Notes under the pieces: model-generated
Seen by the model: the letters and a program-made list of their open reading frames with translations, nothing else
Told to the model about the DNA's origin: nothing
The model's database searches: none
Origin: Actinomycetes bacterium
GTDB lineage: Bacteria > Actinomycetota > Acidimicrobiia > Acidimicrobiales > RAAP-2
Length of the DNA: 61,898 bases
Direction: 5' to 3'
Assembly: GCA_021791895.1 (NCBI GenBank)
Contig: JAJYVS010000015.1
Span: forward strand, 1 to 61,898
Program-made: the position numbers and the translations under genes
In this document: positions 50,773 to 61,898 of the stretch, in pieces
How the letters are laid out: the number at the start of each line of letters is the position of its first letter
Position numbering within the stretch: position 1 is the stretch's first letter

Positions 50773-51429
50773 TCACAGCATCTCGAAGACCAGGGTCGTG
50801 GAGCCGACGGTGATGGCATCGCCCGACCTCAGATAACCCTCCGCGAGCGGCACCCCGTTGAGCTTGGTGCCGTTGGTCGACCCGAGGTCGCGGACCACGA
50901 AGTTGTCCTCGACCCTCACCACCTCGGCGTGGCGACGACTGACGTTGGGGTCGCTCAGCACCACGGTGCACTCGGGCATCCGGCCGATCACCACCGCGTC
51001 GGCCTCGATCTGCACCCGGCCGCCGCCCGGCAGCACCAGCTCGGCCGGGACCAGCCCGTCGGCTCCTTCGATGACCTCGGCGAGCACGTCGAACCGACCG
51101 GCCCGCAGCCTCGGTCCCTCCAGGATCTGCACGTCGATCGGCCCGACGAAGATGTACTGCTCGTTGCGGGCGTGCTCGCGGGCCGCCTCGGCCAGCTCCC
51201 GGACCAGCGCGTCAAGGAAGTTGGAGAACCGCTCCACGTCGGGGCGGGCGAGCGTCACCGCGAAGGCGTTGGGGGCGATGAGCCCGCGCACCCCGACCCG
51301 GCGGTGGAGGTCCATCTCGCGGGTGAGTCGACGTCCGATCTCGACCGGCTGGAGATTGCTTCGGAAGGGCCTGGCCAATGTTCCTTCCACAAGGCGCTCG
51401 AGTCGGTCCTCGAACTGCTGGAGTCCCAT
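50773..51429 (-). CDS. fhaA: FHA-domain protein FhaA (DUF3662 + FHA)
   Basis: 218 residues. The N-terminal DUF3662 (about 1-110) shows FEDRLERLVEGTLARPFRS and PNAFAVTLARPD. The FHA domain (about 140-215) has VIGRMPECTVVLSDP, NVSRRHAEVV and DLGSTNGTKLNG. In mycobacteria FhaA binds PknB-phosphorylated proteins and MviN (MurJ), coupling lipid II export to kinase signalling. The linker here is short; mycobacterial FhaA is over 500 residues. A TAGGAT hexamer lies ten bases upstream of the ATG. Confidence 0.9.
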   Translation of the reverse strand: MGLQQFEDRLERLVEGTLARPFRSNLQPVEIGRRLTREMDLHRRVGVRGLIAPNAFAVTLARPDVERFSNFLDALVRELAEAAREHARNEQYIFVGPIDVQILEGPRLRAGRFDVLAEVIEGADGLVPAELVLPGGGRVQIEADAVVIGRMPECTVVLSDPNVSRRHAEVVRVEDNFVVRDLGSTNGTKLNGVPLAEGYLRSGDAITVGSTTLVFEML

Positions 51430-51539
51430 GGTCTAGGACATCCTACTGGGCAAACCCCCGAATCTGGGCTCGACCGGGCCGCACATGCCCTGGTGGCGGG
51501 TGGAGTGGGGGTCGCCGGTTGACTAGCCTGAGCCGGCTC

Positions 51540-51623
51540 GGGCGAGTGGCGGAATAGGCAGACGCGCAGGATTCAGGTTCCTGTGTCCGAAAGGATGTGG
51601 GGGTTCAAGTCCCCCCTCGCCCA
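51540..51623 (+). tRNA. tRNA-Leu (anticodon CAG)
   Basis: 84 bases with acceptor GGGCGAG paired to CTCGCCC, a class II long variable arm (TGTCCGAAAGGATG), T-arm GGGGG/CCCCC around TTCAAGT, and an anticodon loop TTCAGGT closed by CAGGA/TCCTG. The anticodon CAG reads CUG codons, the main Leu codon in this GC-rich genome. CCA is not encoded. A TAGCCT -10-like hexamer ends ten bases before the tRNA. In M. tuberculosis a tRNA-Leu (leuT) lies beside fhaA as here. Confidence 0.95.
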
Positions 51624-51771
51624 CCCGAGTTGACCAGGGAATCTCCTCGGACGCCGGGGCGCCCCGGCCGACGGCCCCGCCCGCGCCACCGTCCCCGGGC
51701 CGACCGCGCTCTGTCACCGGGACGACCACTGCGTCCTCTCCCCGTCCGGCATCCGACAGGATGTGGGACCG

Positions 51772-52584
51772 ATGAGCGGCGACCCTCCGACCGCAGGCCG
51801 AGCCCCCGGCGCCGCCCGCTACACCCACGGCCACCACGCGAGCGTGCTGCGCTCGCACCGACAGCGGACCGCGGAGAACTCGGCCGCGTACCTCCTCCCC
51901 CACCTCCGCGCCGGCATGTCCCTCCTCGACGTGGGCTGCGGCCCGGGCACGATCACCACCGACCTGGCCGAACGGGTCGCCCCGGGCGCGGTGGTAGCCC
52001 TCGACTCCACGCTCGAGGTGGGCCGCCTGGTCGCCGGGGTGCCCTTCGTGGCGGCCGACCTGTTCGCGCTCCCCCACGGTGACCGGGTTTTCGACGTGGT
52101 CCACGCCCACCAGGTGCTCCAGCACGTCGCCGACCCGGCGGGGGCGTTGGGCGAGATGGGCCGGGTTTGCCGGTCCGGGGGCCTGGTGGCGGCCCGCGAC
52201 GGCGACTACGGCGCGATGACCTGGTACCCCGACGTCCCCGAGCTCCACCGTTGGCTCGAGCTCTACCGCCGGGTCGCCCGGGCCAACGGGGGCGAGCCCG
52301 ACGCCGGACGGCGTCTCTCGGCCTGGGCCCGGGCCGCCGGCTACGACGAGGTACGCGTGTCCGCCTCGGCCTGGTGCTTCGCCTCCCGGGAGGACCGGCG
52401 GTGGTGGGCGGAGACCTGGGCGCAGCGGGTCAGCACGAGCGCCCTCGGCGACCGGGCGCTGGAGCTGGGCCTAGCCGACCGGGCCGAGCTGTCGGAGCTG
52501 GCCGCAGGCTGGCTCCGGTGGGCCGACGAGCCGGACGGCTGGTTCGCGGTCCTCCACGGCGAAGTCCTCTGCCGAGCTGGCTGA
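51772..52584 (+). CDS. SAM-dependent methyltransferase
   Basis: 270 residues from ATG 51772; a GTG three codons earlier is also possible. Motif I is LLDVGCGPGTITTDLAE, followed by VVALDSTLEVG (ribose Asp), and FDVVHAHQVLQHVADP for the post-I region. The family resembles ubiquinone/menaquinone-type or antibiotic-tailoring methyltransferases. A GGGGGCGGCCCCC hairpin follows the stop at 52593-52605 and may terminate the transcript. Substrate unknown. Confidence 0.85.
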   Translation: MSGDPPTAGRAPGAARYTHGHHASVLRSHRQRTAENSAAYLLPHLRAGMSLLDVGCGPGTITTDLAERVAPGAVVALDSTLEVGRLVAGVPFVAADLFALPHGDRVFDVVHAHQVLQHVADPAGALGEMGRVCRSGGLVAARDGDYGAMTWYPDVPELHRWLELYRRVARANGGEPDAGRRLSAWARAAGYDEVRVSASAWCFASREDRRWWAETWAQRVSTSALGDRALELGLADRAELSELAAGWLRWADEPDGWFAVLHGEVLCRAG

Positions 52585-52740
52585 GGCGCCTCGGGGGCGG
52601 CCCCCTCGTCGGCCGGCCCGTCGCCGATGCCCCGCTTCGCCGCATCGGGGCCGGCGGCGCACGACCGAAATGGCTGGTCGGGCACTACGCTGGTGGTGTC
52701 CGTCGGCCGGCGGGCAACGGGGATTCGGGCGAGGTGGCTG

Positions 52741-53826
52741 GTGATCTTGCACCGTGACGGTCCGGGCCGTCGCACGGGGGCGTCGCCCCGGCCGGGGTCG
52801 GTCCCCGAGCTGGCGCGGGTCCTCCGCCAGGCCCGTTCGGCCCAGGGTCTCGAGCTCTTCCAGGTCAGCCAGCAGACCGGGATCCCCCTCGACCACCTCT
52901 CGGACCTCGAGTCGGGCACGGTCGACCGCCTTCCCGACCGGGTGGAGATCCTGAAGGCCCTGGGCAGCTACGCCAGCTTCCTCGGCCTCCCCGGGGACCA
53001 GTTCGTCGTGACCCTCGTCGAGCATTGGCCGGCGGCACCGAACACCGTCCCGGTGGTGGTGGTCCACGACGACACCGACGGTACCGGTCGACTTGCCGCC
53101 GACCGGACCCCCCGGGCGACGACGCCCACAGGGGCCGAGCTCGAGACCAAGGCGATCCCCCTCTCCATGCCCAAACGGGACGCCCCGCCGACCTCGGCCG
53201 GACTCCCGGTCCTCACCGAGCGTCACAGCTCAACCGCCCAGGTGCCGGTGGTGATGGCCGACACCGGCAAGACGCCGGCCGTCCGACGCAACGGCGACGG
53301 TCTCGGGATGGCGCTGGTCCGTGCCAGCGTGGTGGTGGCCCTGGTCCTGGTGCTCATCGGCACCGCCTGGCTGGTGCTCAACCGAGTCCGCCCCCAGTGG
53401 CTGGCCGACCTGCGCCTCCCCTACACGAGCCAAGGGGCGATCGCGCCCTCCTCGGGGACGACCGGCGGCACGGGGACGACCGGCGCCAAGGGGACGACCG
53501 CCGCCACCGCCGCCGCACCATCCATGCACCTGGTCTCGGCGACCGGGACCCAGGCCACCTTCTCGGTCACGAGCCCGCGTTTTGACGTGCAGATCAGCGC
53601 AAGCGGTGGTGAGACCTGGGTGCAGGCCACCGGACCGCTCTCGACCGCACCCTCCTACGAAGGGGTCCTGAAGAACGGCCAGTCCCAGGTGGTTCCGGCC
53701 GATCATCAGCTGGTGGTCCGGATCGGCTCCATCGCGGCCCGCATCGCCGTCCGGGTCGACCAGCGCCTGATCGGGACCTACGTCCCCCCCGGGGCCCCGT
53801 TCATGATGACCTTCACCGCCCAGTAG
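52741..53826 (+). CDS. RodZ-like protein (helix-turn-helix, membrane helix, DUF4115-type domain)
   Basis: 361 residues from GTG 52741 with GAGGTGG upstream. The N-terminus is a RodZ-type helix-turn-helix (LARVLRQARSAQGLELFQVSQQ, GIPLDHLSDLESG). After a Pro/Thr-rich linker comes a membrane helix (VVVALVLVLIGTAWLVL, about 198-214), then a Thr/Gly-rich spacer and an external DUF4115-like beta domain (VSATGTQATFSVTSPRFD). RodZ proteins anchor MreB or septal factors. The window has no mreB and no rodA. It converges with gyrA. Confidence 0.75.
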   Translation: MILHRDGPGRRTGASPRPGSVPELARVLRQARSAQGLELFQVSQQTGIPLDHLSDLESGTVDRLPDRVEILKALGSYASFLGLPGDQFVVTLVEHWPAAPNTVPVVVVHDDTDGTGRLAADRTPRATTPTGAELETKAIPLSMPKRDAPPTSAGLPVLTERHSSTAQVPVVMADTGKTPAVRRNGDGLGMALVRASVVVALVLVLIGTAWLVLNRVRPQWLADLRLPYTSQGAIAPSSGTTGGTGTTGAKGTTAATAAAPSMHLVSATGTQATFSVTSPRFDVQISASGGETWVQATGPLSTAPSYEGVLKNGQSQVVPADHQLVVRIGSIAARIAVRVDQRLIGTYVPPGAPFMMTFTAQ

Positions 53827-53830
53827 GCGA

Positions 53831-53852
53831 GGGGGCGAGGGGCCGCGCCCCC
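53831..53852. terminator. GC stem-loop between gyrA and the RodZ-like gene
   Basis: GGGGGCG and CGCCCCC form a 7-bp stem with an eight-base loop in the 43-base gap between the convergent rodZ-like and gyrA genes. Suited to a shared terminator; no T-run. Confidence 0.4.
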
Positions 53853-53869
53853 GGGGGGTCCGGTCGCGC

Positions 53870-56359
53870 TCAGTCCTGCTCGGCCGCCACCGGCGCTACC
53901 GCTGCCACCGCCTGGCCCTCGTCGAGGTTCATGACCCGGACCCCGGTGGCGTCGCGGCCCTGGGACGCGATCTCGCGCACCGAGGTCCTGATGGTCACGC
54001 CCCCCGAGGACACGAGCAGGATGTCGCTTTCGTAGGGGACCATGAAGGCGGCCACCACCGCACCACGGCGGGCCGTCAGCTTGATCCCCCGGACCCCCTG
54101 TCCGCCGCGGGCCTGGGTGTGGAACCGTTCGAGCTTGGTCCGCTTGCCGTAGCCGGCGTCGGTCACCATGAGGATGTCCACGTCGTCCCGGGCCACGTCG
54201 CAGGAGACCACCTCGTCGTCGGAACGCAGCTTGATCCCCCGGACGCCGGCGGCGTCCCGGCCCATCGGCCGCACGTCGCGCTCGGAGAAGCGGATGGTCA
54301 TCCCCTGCTTGGTCACGACGACAAGGTCGTCCTCGCCGGCGGTCTCGATCACCTTCACCAGGCGGTCGCCGTCGCGCAGGTTGATGGCGATGAAGCCCTC
54401 CCGTCGCGACTTGTCGTACTCGCTGAACGCCGTCTTCTTCACCTGTCCCTGGGCGGTGGCGAACAGGAGGAAGTGGTCGGACGGGAAGTCCCGGGTGTCG
54501 ACGATGGCCCGGATCGTCTCGCCACTCTCGAGGGGAAGGAGGTTGACGAGGGCCGTGCCCCGGGCCGTCCGGTCCTTGGTCGGGATCTCGTGCCCGCGCA
54601 GCCGGTAGACCCGGCCGGTGTCGGAGAACAACAGCACGTAGGCGTGCGACGTGGTGTGGACCACGTGGGTGACCAGATCCTCTTCCTTCAGCCGGGCCCC
54701 CTGCACGCCGCGCCCGCCGCGGGCCTGGGTCCGAAAGGCCGTCGCCGGCACTGCCTTCACGTACCCGGCGGCGGTCATGGTGACCACGATCTCCTGATCG
54801 TTGATCAGGTCCTCCATCGCCAGCTCGCCCGGGTCATGGGTGATCACGCTCCGGCGGGGGTCGGCGAACTTCTCCCGTACCTCGCCCAGCTCGGTCTTGA
54901 TGACCCCCCGCAGCTTGGCGTCGTCGGCCAGGATGGCCTCGAGCTCGGCGATCGTCGCCTGCAGCTCGGCCAGTTCCTGTTCGAGCTCGCTGCGGCCCAG
55001 CCTGGTCAACCGGCCCAGCTGCAGGTCCAAGATGTGGTTGGCCTGCTCCTCGCTGAAAGAGAACGGCTCGGCCATCAACGCCGCCCGGGCCGCGGCCCGG
55101 TCCTCGGACGCCCGGATCGCGGCGATCACCGCGTCGAGCATGTCGATTGCCCTGAGCAGCCCCTCGACGATGTGGGCCCGGGCCCGGGCCTTGCGGAGCT
55201 GGTACTCCGAACGCCGGGTGATCACCTCGACCTGATGGGCCACGTAGTGGCCGAGCAGCTGGGCCAGATTGAGGGTCCGGGGGACGCCGTCGACCAGCGC
55301 CAGGGTGTTCATCCCGAATGTCCCCTGCAACGGGGTGTGCTTGTAGAGCTTGTTCAACACCACGTTGGCGTTGGCGTCCCGCTTCAAGCGGATCACGAGC
55401 CGCGGCTTGCGGGCGGCCGAGTCGTTCTGCACCTCGGCGATCCCGTCGAGGTCGCCCGAGCGGACCAGGTCGTGGATTTTCTGTTCCACCACCTCGACCG
55501 AGGTCTGGTAGGGCAGCTCGGTGACGACGATGCTCGTCACCCCCCGTTGCTCGTCCACCTCCGCCACCGCTCGCATCCGGATCGACCCCCGGCCGGTGCG
55601 GTAGGCGTCGTGGATCCCCTGGCGCCCGAGGATCAGCGCCCCGGTGGGGAAGTCCGGGCCCAGCACGAACTTCATGAGGTCGTCGGGCGTGGCGTCGGGG
55701 TGGTCGATGAGATGCACCGTCGCGTCGATCACCTCGCCCAGGTTGTGCGGGGCGATTTTCGTGGCCATCCCGACCGCGATCCCCTCGGACCCGTTGACCA
55801 ACAGGTTGGGGAACCGTGCCGGCAGCACCAGCGGTTCCTCGGTCGCGTTGGAGTAGTTCGGACCGAAGTCCACCGTCTCCTCGTCGATGCCCGACATCAA
55901 CTCCATGGCGAGCGTCTCGAGCCGGCACTCGGTGTAGCGCATGGCCGCCGGCCCCTCGTCGGGGCCGGTGCCACCGAAGTTCCCGTGGCCGTCGACGAGC
56001 GGGTGACGCATGCTGAAGTCCTGGACCATCCGGACCAGTGCGTCGTAGATGGCGCCGTCACCGTGCGGGTGGTAGGTGCCCATGACCCGGCCCACGACCT
56101 CTGCGCACTTCACGTGGGGCCGGTCCGGTCGCAGTCCCTGGTCGAACATCGTGTAGAGGATGCGGCGCTGCACCGGCTTCAAACCGTCGCGCACGTCGGG
56201 CAGGGCCCGGGCGGTGATGACCGACATCGAGTACTCGATGAACGAGCGCTCCATCTCCTCTTGGATCTCGATGGGCTCGATGAACCCCAGGACCTCCGCG
56301 TCCCCCGGTCCCGCCCCGTCGGCGCCCTGGCCGTTGGTCGAGGCTCTGGTGCTCCTCAT
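53870..56359 (-). CDS. gyrA: DNA gyrase subunit A
   Basis: 829 residues from ATG 56359 (an in-frame GTG six codons earlier is also possible). The active-site Tyr is in AAMRYTECRLE. The quinolone-resistance region reads HPHGDGAIYDALVRM: Gly where E. coli has Ser83 and M. tuberculosis Ala90, while the Asp of the equivalent of D87 is kept. The C-terminal beta-propeller has the GyrA-box-like QARGGRG. With GyrB it introduces negative supercoils. It follows gyrB by 32 bases and is co-transcribed. Confidence 0.97.
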   Translation of the reverse strand: MRSTRASTNGQGADGAGPGDAEVLGFIEPIEIQEEMERSFIEYSMSVITARALPDVRDGLKPVQRRILYTMFDQGLRPDRPHVKCAEVVGRVMGTYHPHGDGAIYDALVRMVQDFSMRHPLVDGHGNFGGTGPDEGPAAMRYTECRLETLAMELMSGIDEETVDFGPNYSNATEEPLVLPARFPNLLVNGSEGIAVGMATKIAPHNLGEVIDATVHLIDHPDATPDDLMKFVLGPDFPTGALILGRQGIHDAYRTGRGSIRMRAVAEVDEQRGVTSIVVTELPYQTSVEVVEQKIHDLVRSGDLDGIAEVQNDSAARKPRLVIRLKRDANANVVLNKLYKHTPLQGTFGMNTLALVDGVPRTLNLAQLLGHYVAHQVEVITRRSEYQLRKARARAHIVEGLLRAIDMLDAVIAAIRASEDRAAARAALMAEPFSFSEEQANHILDLQLGRLTRLGRSELEQELAELQATIAELEAILADDAKLRGVIKTELGEVREKFADPRRSVITHDPGELAMEDLINDQEIVVTMTAAGYVKAVPATAFRTQARGGRGVQGARLKEEDLVTHVVHTTSHAYVLLFSDTGRVYRLRGHEIPTKDRTARGTALVNLLPLESGETIRAIVDTRDFPSDHFLLFATAQGQVKKTAFSEYDKSRREGFIAINLRDGDRLVKVIETAGEDDLVVVTKQGMTIRFSERDVRPMGRDAAGVRGIKLRSDDEVVSCDVARDDVDILMVTDAGYGKRTKLERFHTQARGGQGVRGIKLTARRGAVVAAFMVPYESDILLVSSGGVTIRTSVREIASQGRDATGVRVMNLDEGQAVAAVAPVAAEQD

Positions 56360-56391
56360 GGTCCTTCTGGTCGGCACGTGCTCGGTGCTCC

Positions 56392-59923
<3,532 letters not shown>

Positions 59924-59968
59924 GCCGGTCGTGGGTCGCTCGACCCGTCGGGACCCTGGGCGCCCGGC

Positions 59969-61075
59969 TCAGGACACCCGGACCGGCATCAGCAGGTAGC
60001 GGTAGTCCTCCCGCTCGGCCGCCCGCACGGTCGCCGGCCGGCTCGGATCGGCGGTCTCGATGATCACCTCGTCCTCCGCCACAGCCTCGACGCCGTCGAT
60101 CAGGTACGACGGGTTAAACGCGATCACCAGGTCCTCACCGGAGAAGTCCCCGTCGACGGTCTCGTTGGCCTCCCCCACCTCCTGGGACACGACCGAAAGG
60201 TCGACGCCCCCAGCGCGCATAGCCAACCGCACCGGGGTGGTGTTGTCCCGGACGAGCAGCCGGACCCGGCGCAACGCGCCCAACAACGACTCCTTGCCCA
60301 CGTGCAGACGGTTCGGGTACTCGCTCGGGATCAGCTGGCGGTAGTCCGGGTATGCCCCATCCAACAGGCGTGTCCGAACCTCCACCGCCCCCACCCGGAA
60401 GGTGATCTCGTGGGTGCCCACGATCACCTGGACCCCGCCCTCGGCGTCTTTGGTTCCGGGTAACAGGCGCTGCAACTCGGCCAGGGCCCGGGCCGGGACC
60501 AGCACGTCGGTACCGTCGGAGATCCCCTTTGTGTCTCGCAGGTCACGCAGGGCCAGGCGATAGGAGTCTGTGGCCACCAGCCGCACCGAGCTGTCCTCGG
60601 TGGTGATCAGCACACCGGTTAGCAACGGCCGTGCGTCGTCGGTCGAGGCCGCCCGCACCACCTGGCGAAGCCCGTCGGCCAACGACACACCGAGAAGCTG
60701 TCCCGACTCCGCCGTCGAAAACACCGCCGGGAACTCCACCACCGGGAAGGTCCGCAACTCGAACCGGGACCGGGCGGCGGAGATCTCCACCCGCTCCTCC
60801 TTCGCCTCCAACGTCACGGCCCCGGCCTCCAGCGAACGAACGATGTCGGTCGCCAACCGGGCTGGAACCACACAGTTCCCGCCCTCGAGGCCGATCACCT
60901 CCTGGTCCATCCGGATCGTGAGATCGAGGTCGGTTCCCGTGGCTTGTAGCCGGTTCCCCTCGCACGACAACAGCACCCCGGAGAGCACCACCGAGGAGAC
61001 TCCGCGGCCACCGACTGCCCGGCCCACGGTTGAGAGCACGTCGACGAGCGCATCTCGTTCAGAACGGAACTTCAC
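59969..61075 (-). CDS. dnaN: DNA polymerase III beta sliding clamp
   Basis: 368 residues from GTG 61075 with AAAGGA ten bases upstream. The three-domain clamp pattern is seen, from KFRSERDALVDVLSTVGRAV through RVEISAARSRFELRTFP to the C-terminal YRYLLMPVRVS, which matches clamp ends. It holds the polymerase and repair enzymes on DNA. It lies between dnaA and recF. Confidence 0.97.
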   Translation of the reverse strand: MKFRSERDALVDVLSTVGRAVGGRGVSSVVLSGVLLSCEGNRLQATGTDLDLTIRMDQEVIGLEGGNCVVPARLATDIVRSLEAGAVTLEAKEERVEISAARSRFELRTFPVVEFPAVFSTAESGQLLGVSLADGLRQVVRAASTDDARPLLTGVLITTEDSSVRLVATDSYRLALRDLRDTKGISDGTDVLVPARALAELQRLLPGTKDAEGGVQVIVGTHEITFRVGAVEVRTRLLDGAYPDYRQLIPSEYPNRLHVGKESLLGALRRVRLLVRDNTTPVRLAMRAGGVDLSVVSQEVGEANETVDGDFSGEDLVIAFNPSYLIDGVEAVAEDEVIIETADPSRPATVRAAEREDYRYLLMPVRVS

Positions 61076-61348
61076 GGTCTGGCGGTCCTTTCGAGAGCGG
61101 GCGATGCGTAATTACAAGAACAAGAAGACAGAGGAATCTTTAGTAGTGGTAGTAACACCTGAGGATTGTGGAGTCTGGGAGAGATCTGCTGGTCGGTGGA
61201 GTCATCGGGGTCGCGGCCGCTGTGGAGAAGACGGGGGCGAAGACTCGCCGCGGTGGATGCCGCGCGGCGACCCTGTCGAAAACGGCGTGTGACATCACAG
61301 GCATAGGGGGCCGAATCACAGGTTTTGCGCCCGACTTTCCCCAACGGC
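61076..61348. other. dnaA-dnaN intergenic region, candidate oriC
   Basis: 273 bases. An AT-rich patch at about 61106-61160 (GTAATTACAAGAACAAGAAG and beyond) is unusual for this genome. One near-consensus DnaA box TTCTCCACA is on the minus strand at 61221-61229 (TGTGGAGAA), and a weaker TGTGGAGTC is at 61168-61176. In many actinobacteria oriC lies in this gap, but it normally has many boxes. It could be a partial origin or simply the dnaN promoter. Confidence 0.45.
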
Positions 61349-61898
61349 TCATGGACCGGTCTTGATCTTGAGAAGCAGGTCGGTGACCTGGTCGTAGATC
61401 TGACGGCGCTCCTTCATCTGACCGGTGATCTTCTCGACGGCGTGAATGACCGTCGTGTGGTCCCGGCCCCCGAACACCCGAGCGATAGCTGGGTAGCTGT
61501 AGTCGGTGAGGTTTCTGACCAGGTACATCGCGACCTGGCGGGCGGTGACGAGCGGCCTGGTCCGGCTCGGCCCGCAGATCGCGTCGATCGTGAAGCCGTA
61601 GCGGATGGCGGTCGCTTCCAGGATCATCTGCGGGGTGATGCGGCGGGGCTCGTCCGCCGAGATGATGTCCGAAAGCACCCGTTCGGCGAGCGGCAGGGAG
61701 ATCGGTTCGCGGTTCAAGGAGGCGAAGGCGGTGACACGGATCAATGCGCCCTCGAGCTCGCGGATGTTGTTCTTCACGTGGCTCGCGATGAACTCAAGCA
61801 CGTCGTGGGGGATGTCGTCGTGGTCCGCCTCGGCCTTGGATCGCAAGATGGCCAGACGGGTCTCGAGGTCCGGCGGGTCGATCTCGGTGATGAGCCCG
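61349..61898 (-). CDS. dnaA: Chromosomal replication initiator DnaA, C-terminal part (cut by window edge)
   Basis: The visible C-terminal 180 residues include the AAA+ end (ITEIDPPDLETRLAILRSKAE, NNIRELEGALIRV) and the domain IV DNA-binding helix-turn-helix with the signature ARVFGGRDHTTVIHAVEKI, which recognises DnaA boxes. The N-terminus and ATP-binding core lie beyond the window. It reads leftward toward dnaN, giving the standard dnaA-dnaN-recF order. Confidence 0.96.
   Translation of the reverse strand, partial: GLITEIDPPDLETRLAILRSKAEADHDDIPHDVLEFIASHVKNNIRELEGALIRVTAFASLNREPISLPLAERVLSDIISADEPRRITPQMILEATAIRYGFTIDAICGPSRTRPLVTARQVAMYLVRNLTDYSYPAIARVFGGRDHTTVIHAVEKITGQMKERRQIYDQVTDLLLKIKTGP

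Overview
The window is chromosomal DNA from a high-GC actinobacterium. GTG starts are frequent, the right end carries the replication-initiation block dnaA-dnaN-recF-DUF721-gyrB-gyrA, and next to it lies the actinobacterial crgA / pabA(trpG) / pknB / pbpA / pstP / fhaB / fhaA / tRNA-Leu block. An F420-type luciferase-like oxidoreductase and MshB/Mca-like deacetylases fit the same phylum. The gene mix and codon style resemble Acidimicrobiia, but that class assignment is inference.

Layout. 1-8 kb is an accessory segment, visibly less GC-rich than the rest. It holds the start of an IS3-type transposase cut by the window edge, a Tat-exported bicovalent flavin oxidase, a secreted protein of unknown function, and a drug-type ABC-2 exporter operon divergent from a histidine kinase/response regulator pair. 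An inverted repeat sits between the two operons. 8-10.3 kb is mobile debris: an IS21 left end with a frameshifted istA and no istB, a Phd/VapC-type toxin-antitoxin pair, and a tRNA-like remnant. 10.5-22.9 kb carries single-enzyme genes (DinB, two serine hydrolases, LLM oxidoreductase, alcohol dehydrogenase, Gfo/Idh/MocA oxidoreductase, glyoxalase-like protein, aminoglycoside-phosphotransferase-like kinase, PIG-L deacetylase, NYN nuclease, a broken methyltransferase, HAD, ASCH, methyltransferase). 22.9-29.2 kb is a tight aminotransferase / dehydrogenase / ceramidase-like operon followed by an AAC(3)-like acetyltransferase, a hydrolase and a CmcJ-like oxidoreductase. 29.3-35.8 kb is a plus-strand run (a DD-carboxypeptidase homologue, AlkB, small kinase, two APH-like kinases, PIG-L, GNAT). 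35.8-39.4 kb encodes a heterodimeric ABC exporter, and 39.5-44.2 kb holds metabolic genes including pirin and thiolase.

From 44.2 kb rightward is the cell-division/signalling and replication core. PknB (PASTA kinase), PstP (its phosphatase), FhaA/FhaB (FHA readers of phosphothreonine), PbpA and CrgA would together control septal and polar peptidoglycan synthesis. RodA and PknA, which accompany these genes in mycobacteria, are not here. Relative to Mycobacterium tuberculosis the whole crgA-to-tRNA-Leu block is inverted with respect to gyrBA.

A recurrent feature is a TANNNT hexamer placed 6-9 bases before the start codon, often GTG, of about 16 genes, which looks like leaderless transcription and helps choose starts. 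I found no CRISPR array and no complete insertion sequence. The clearest oddities are a DD-carboxypeptidase homologue with Gly at the nucleophile position, a methyltransferase whose SAM-binding core is deleted, and the inverted signalling block without rodA/pknA.
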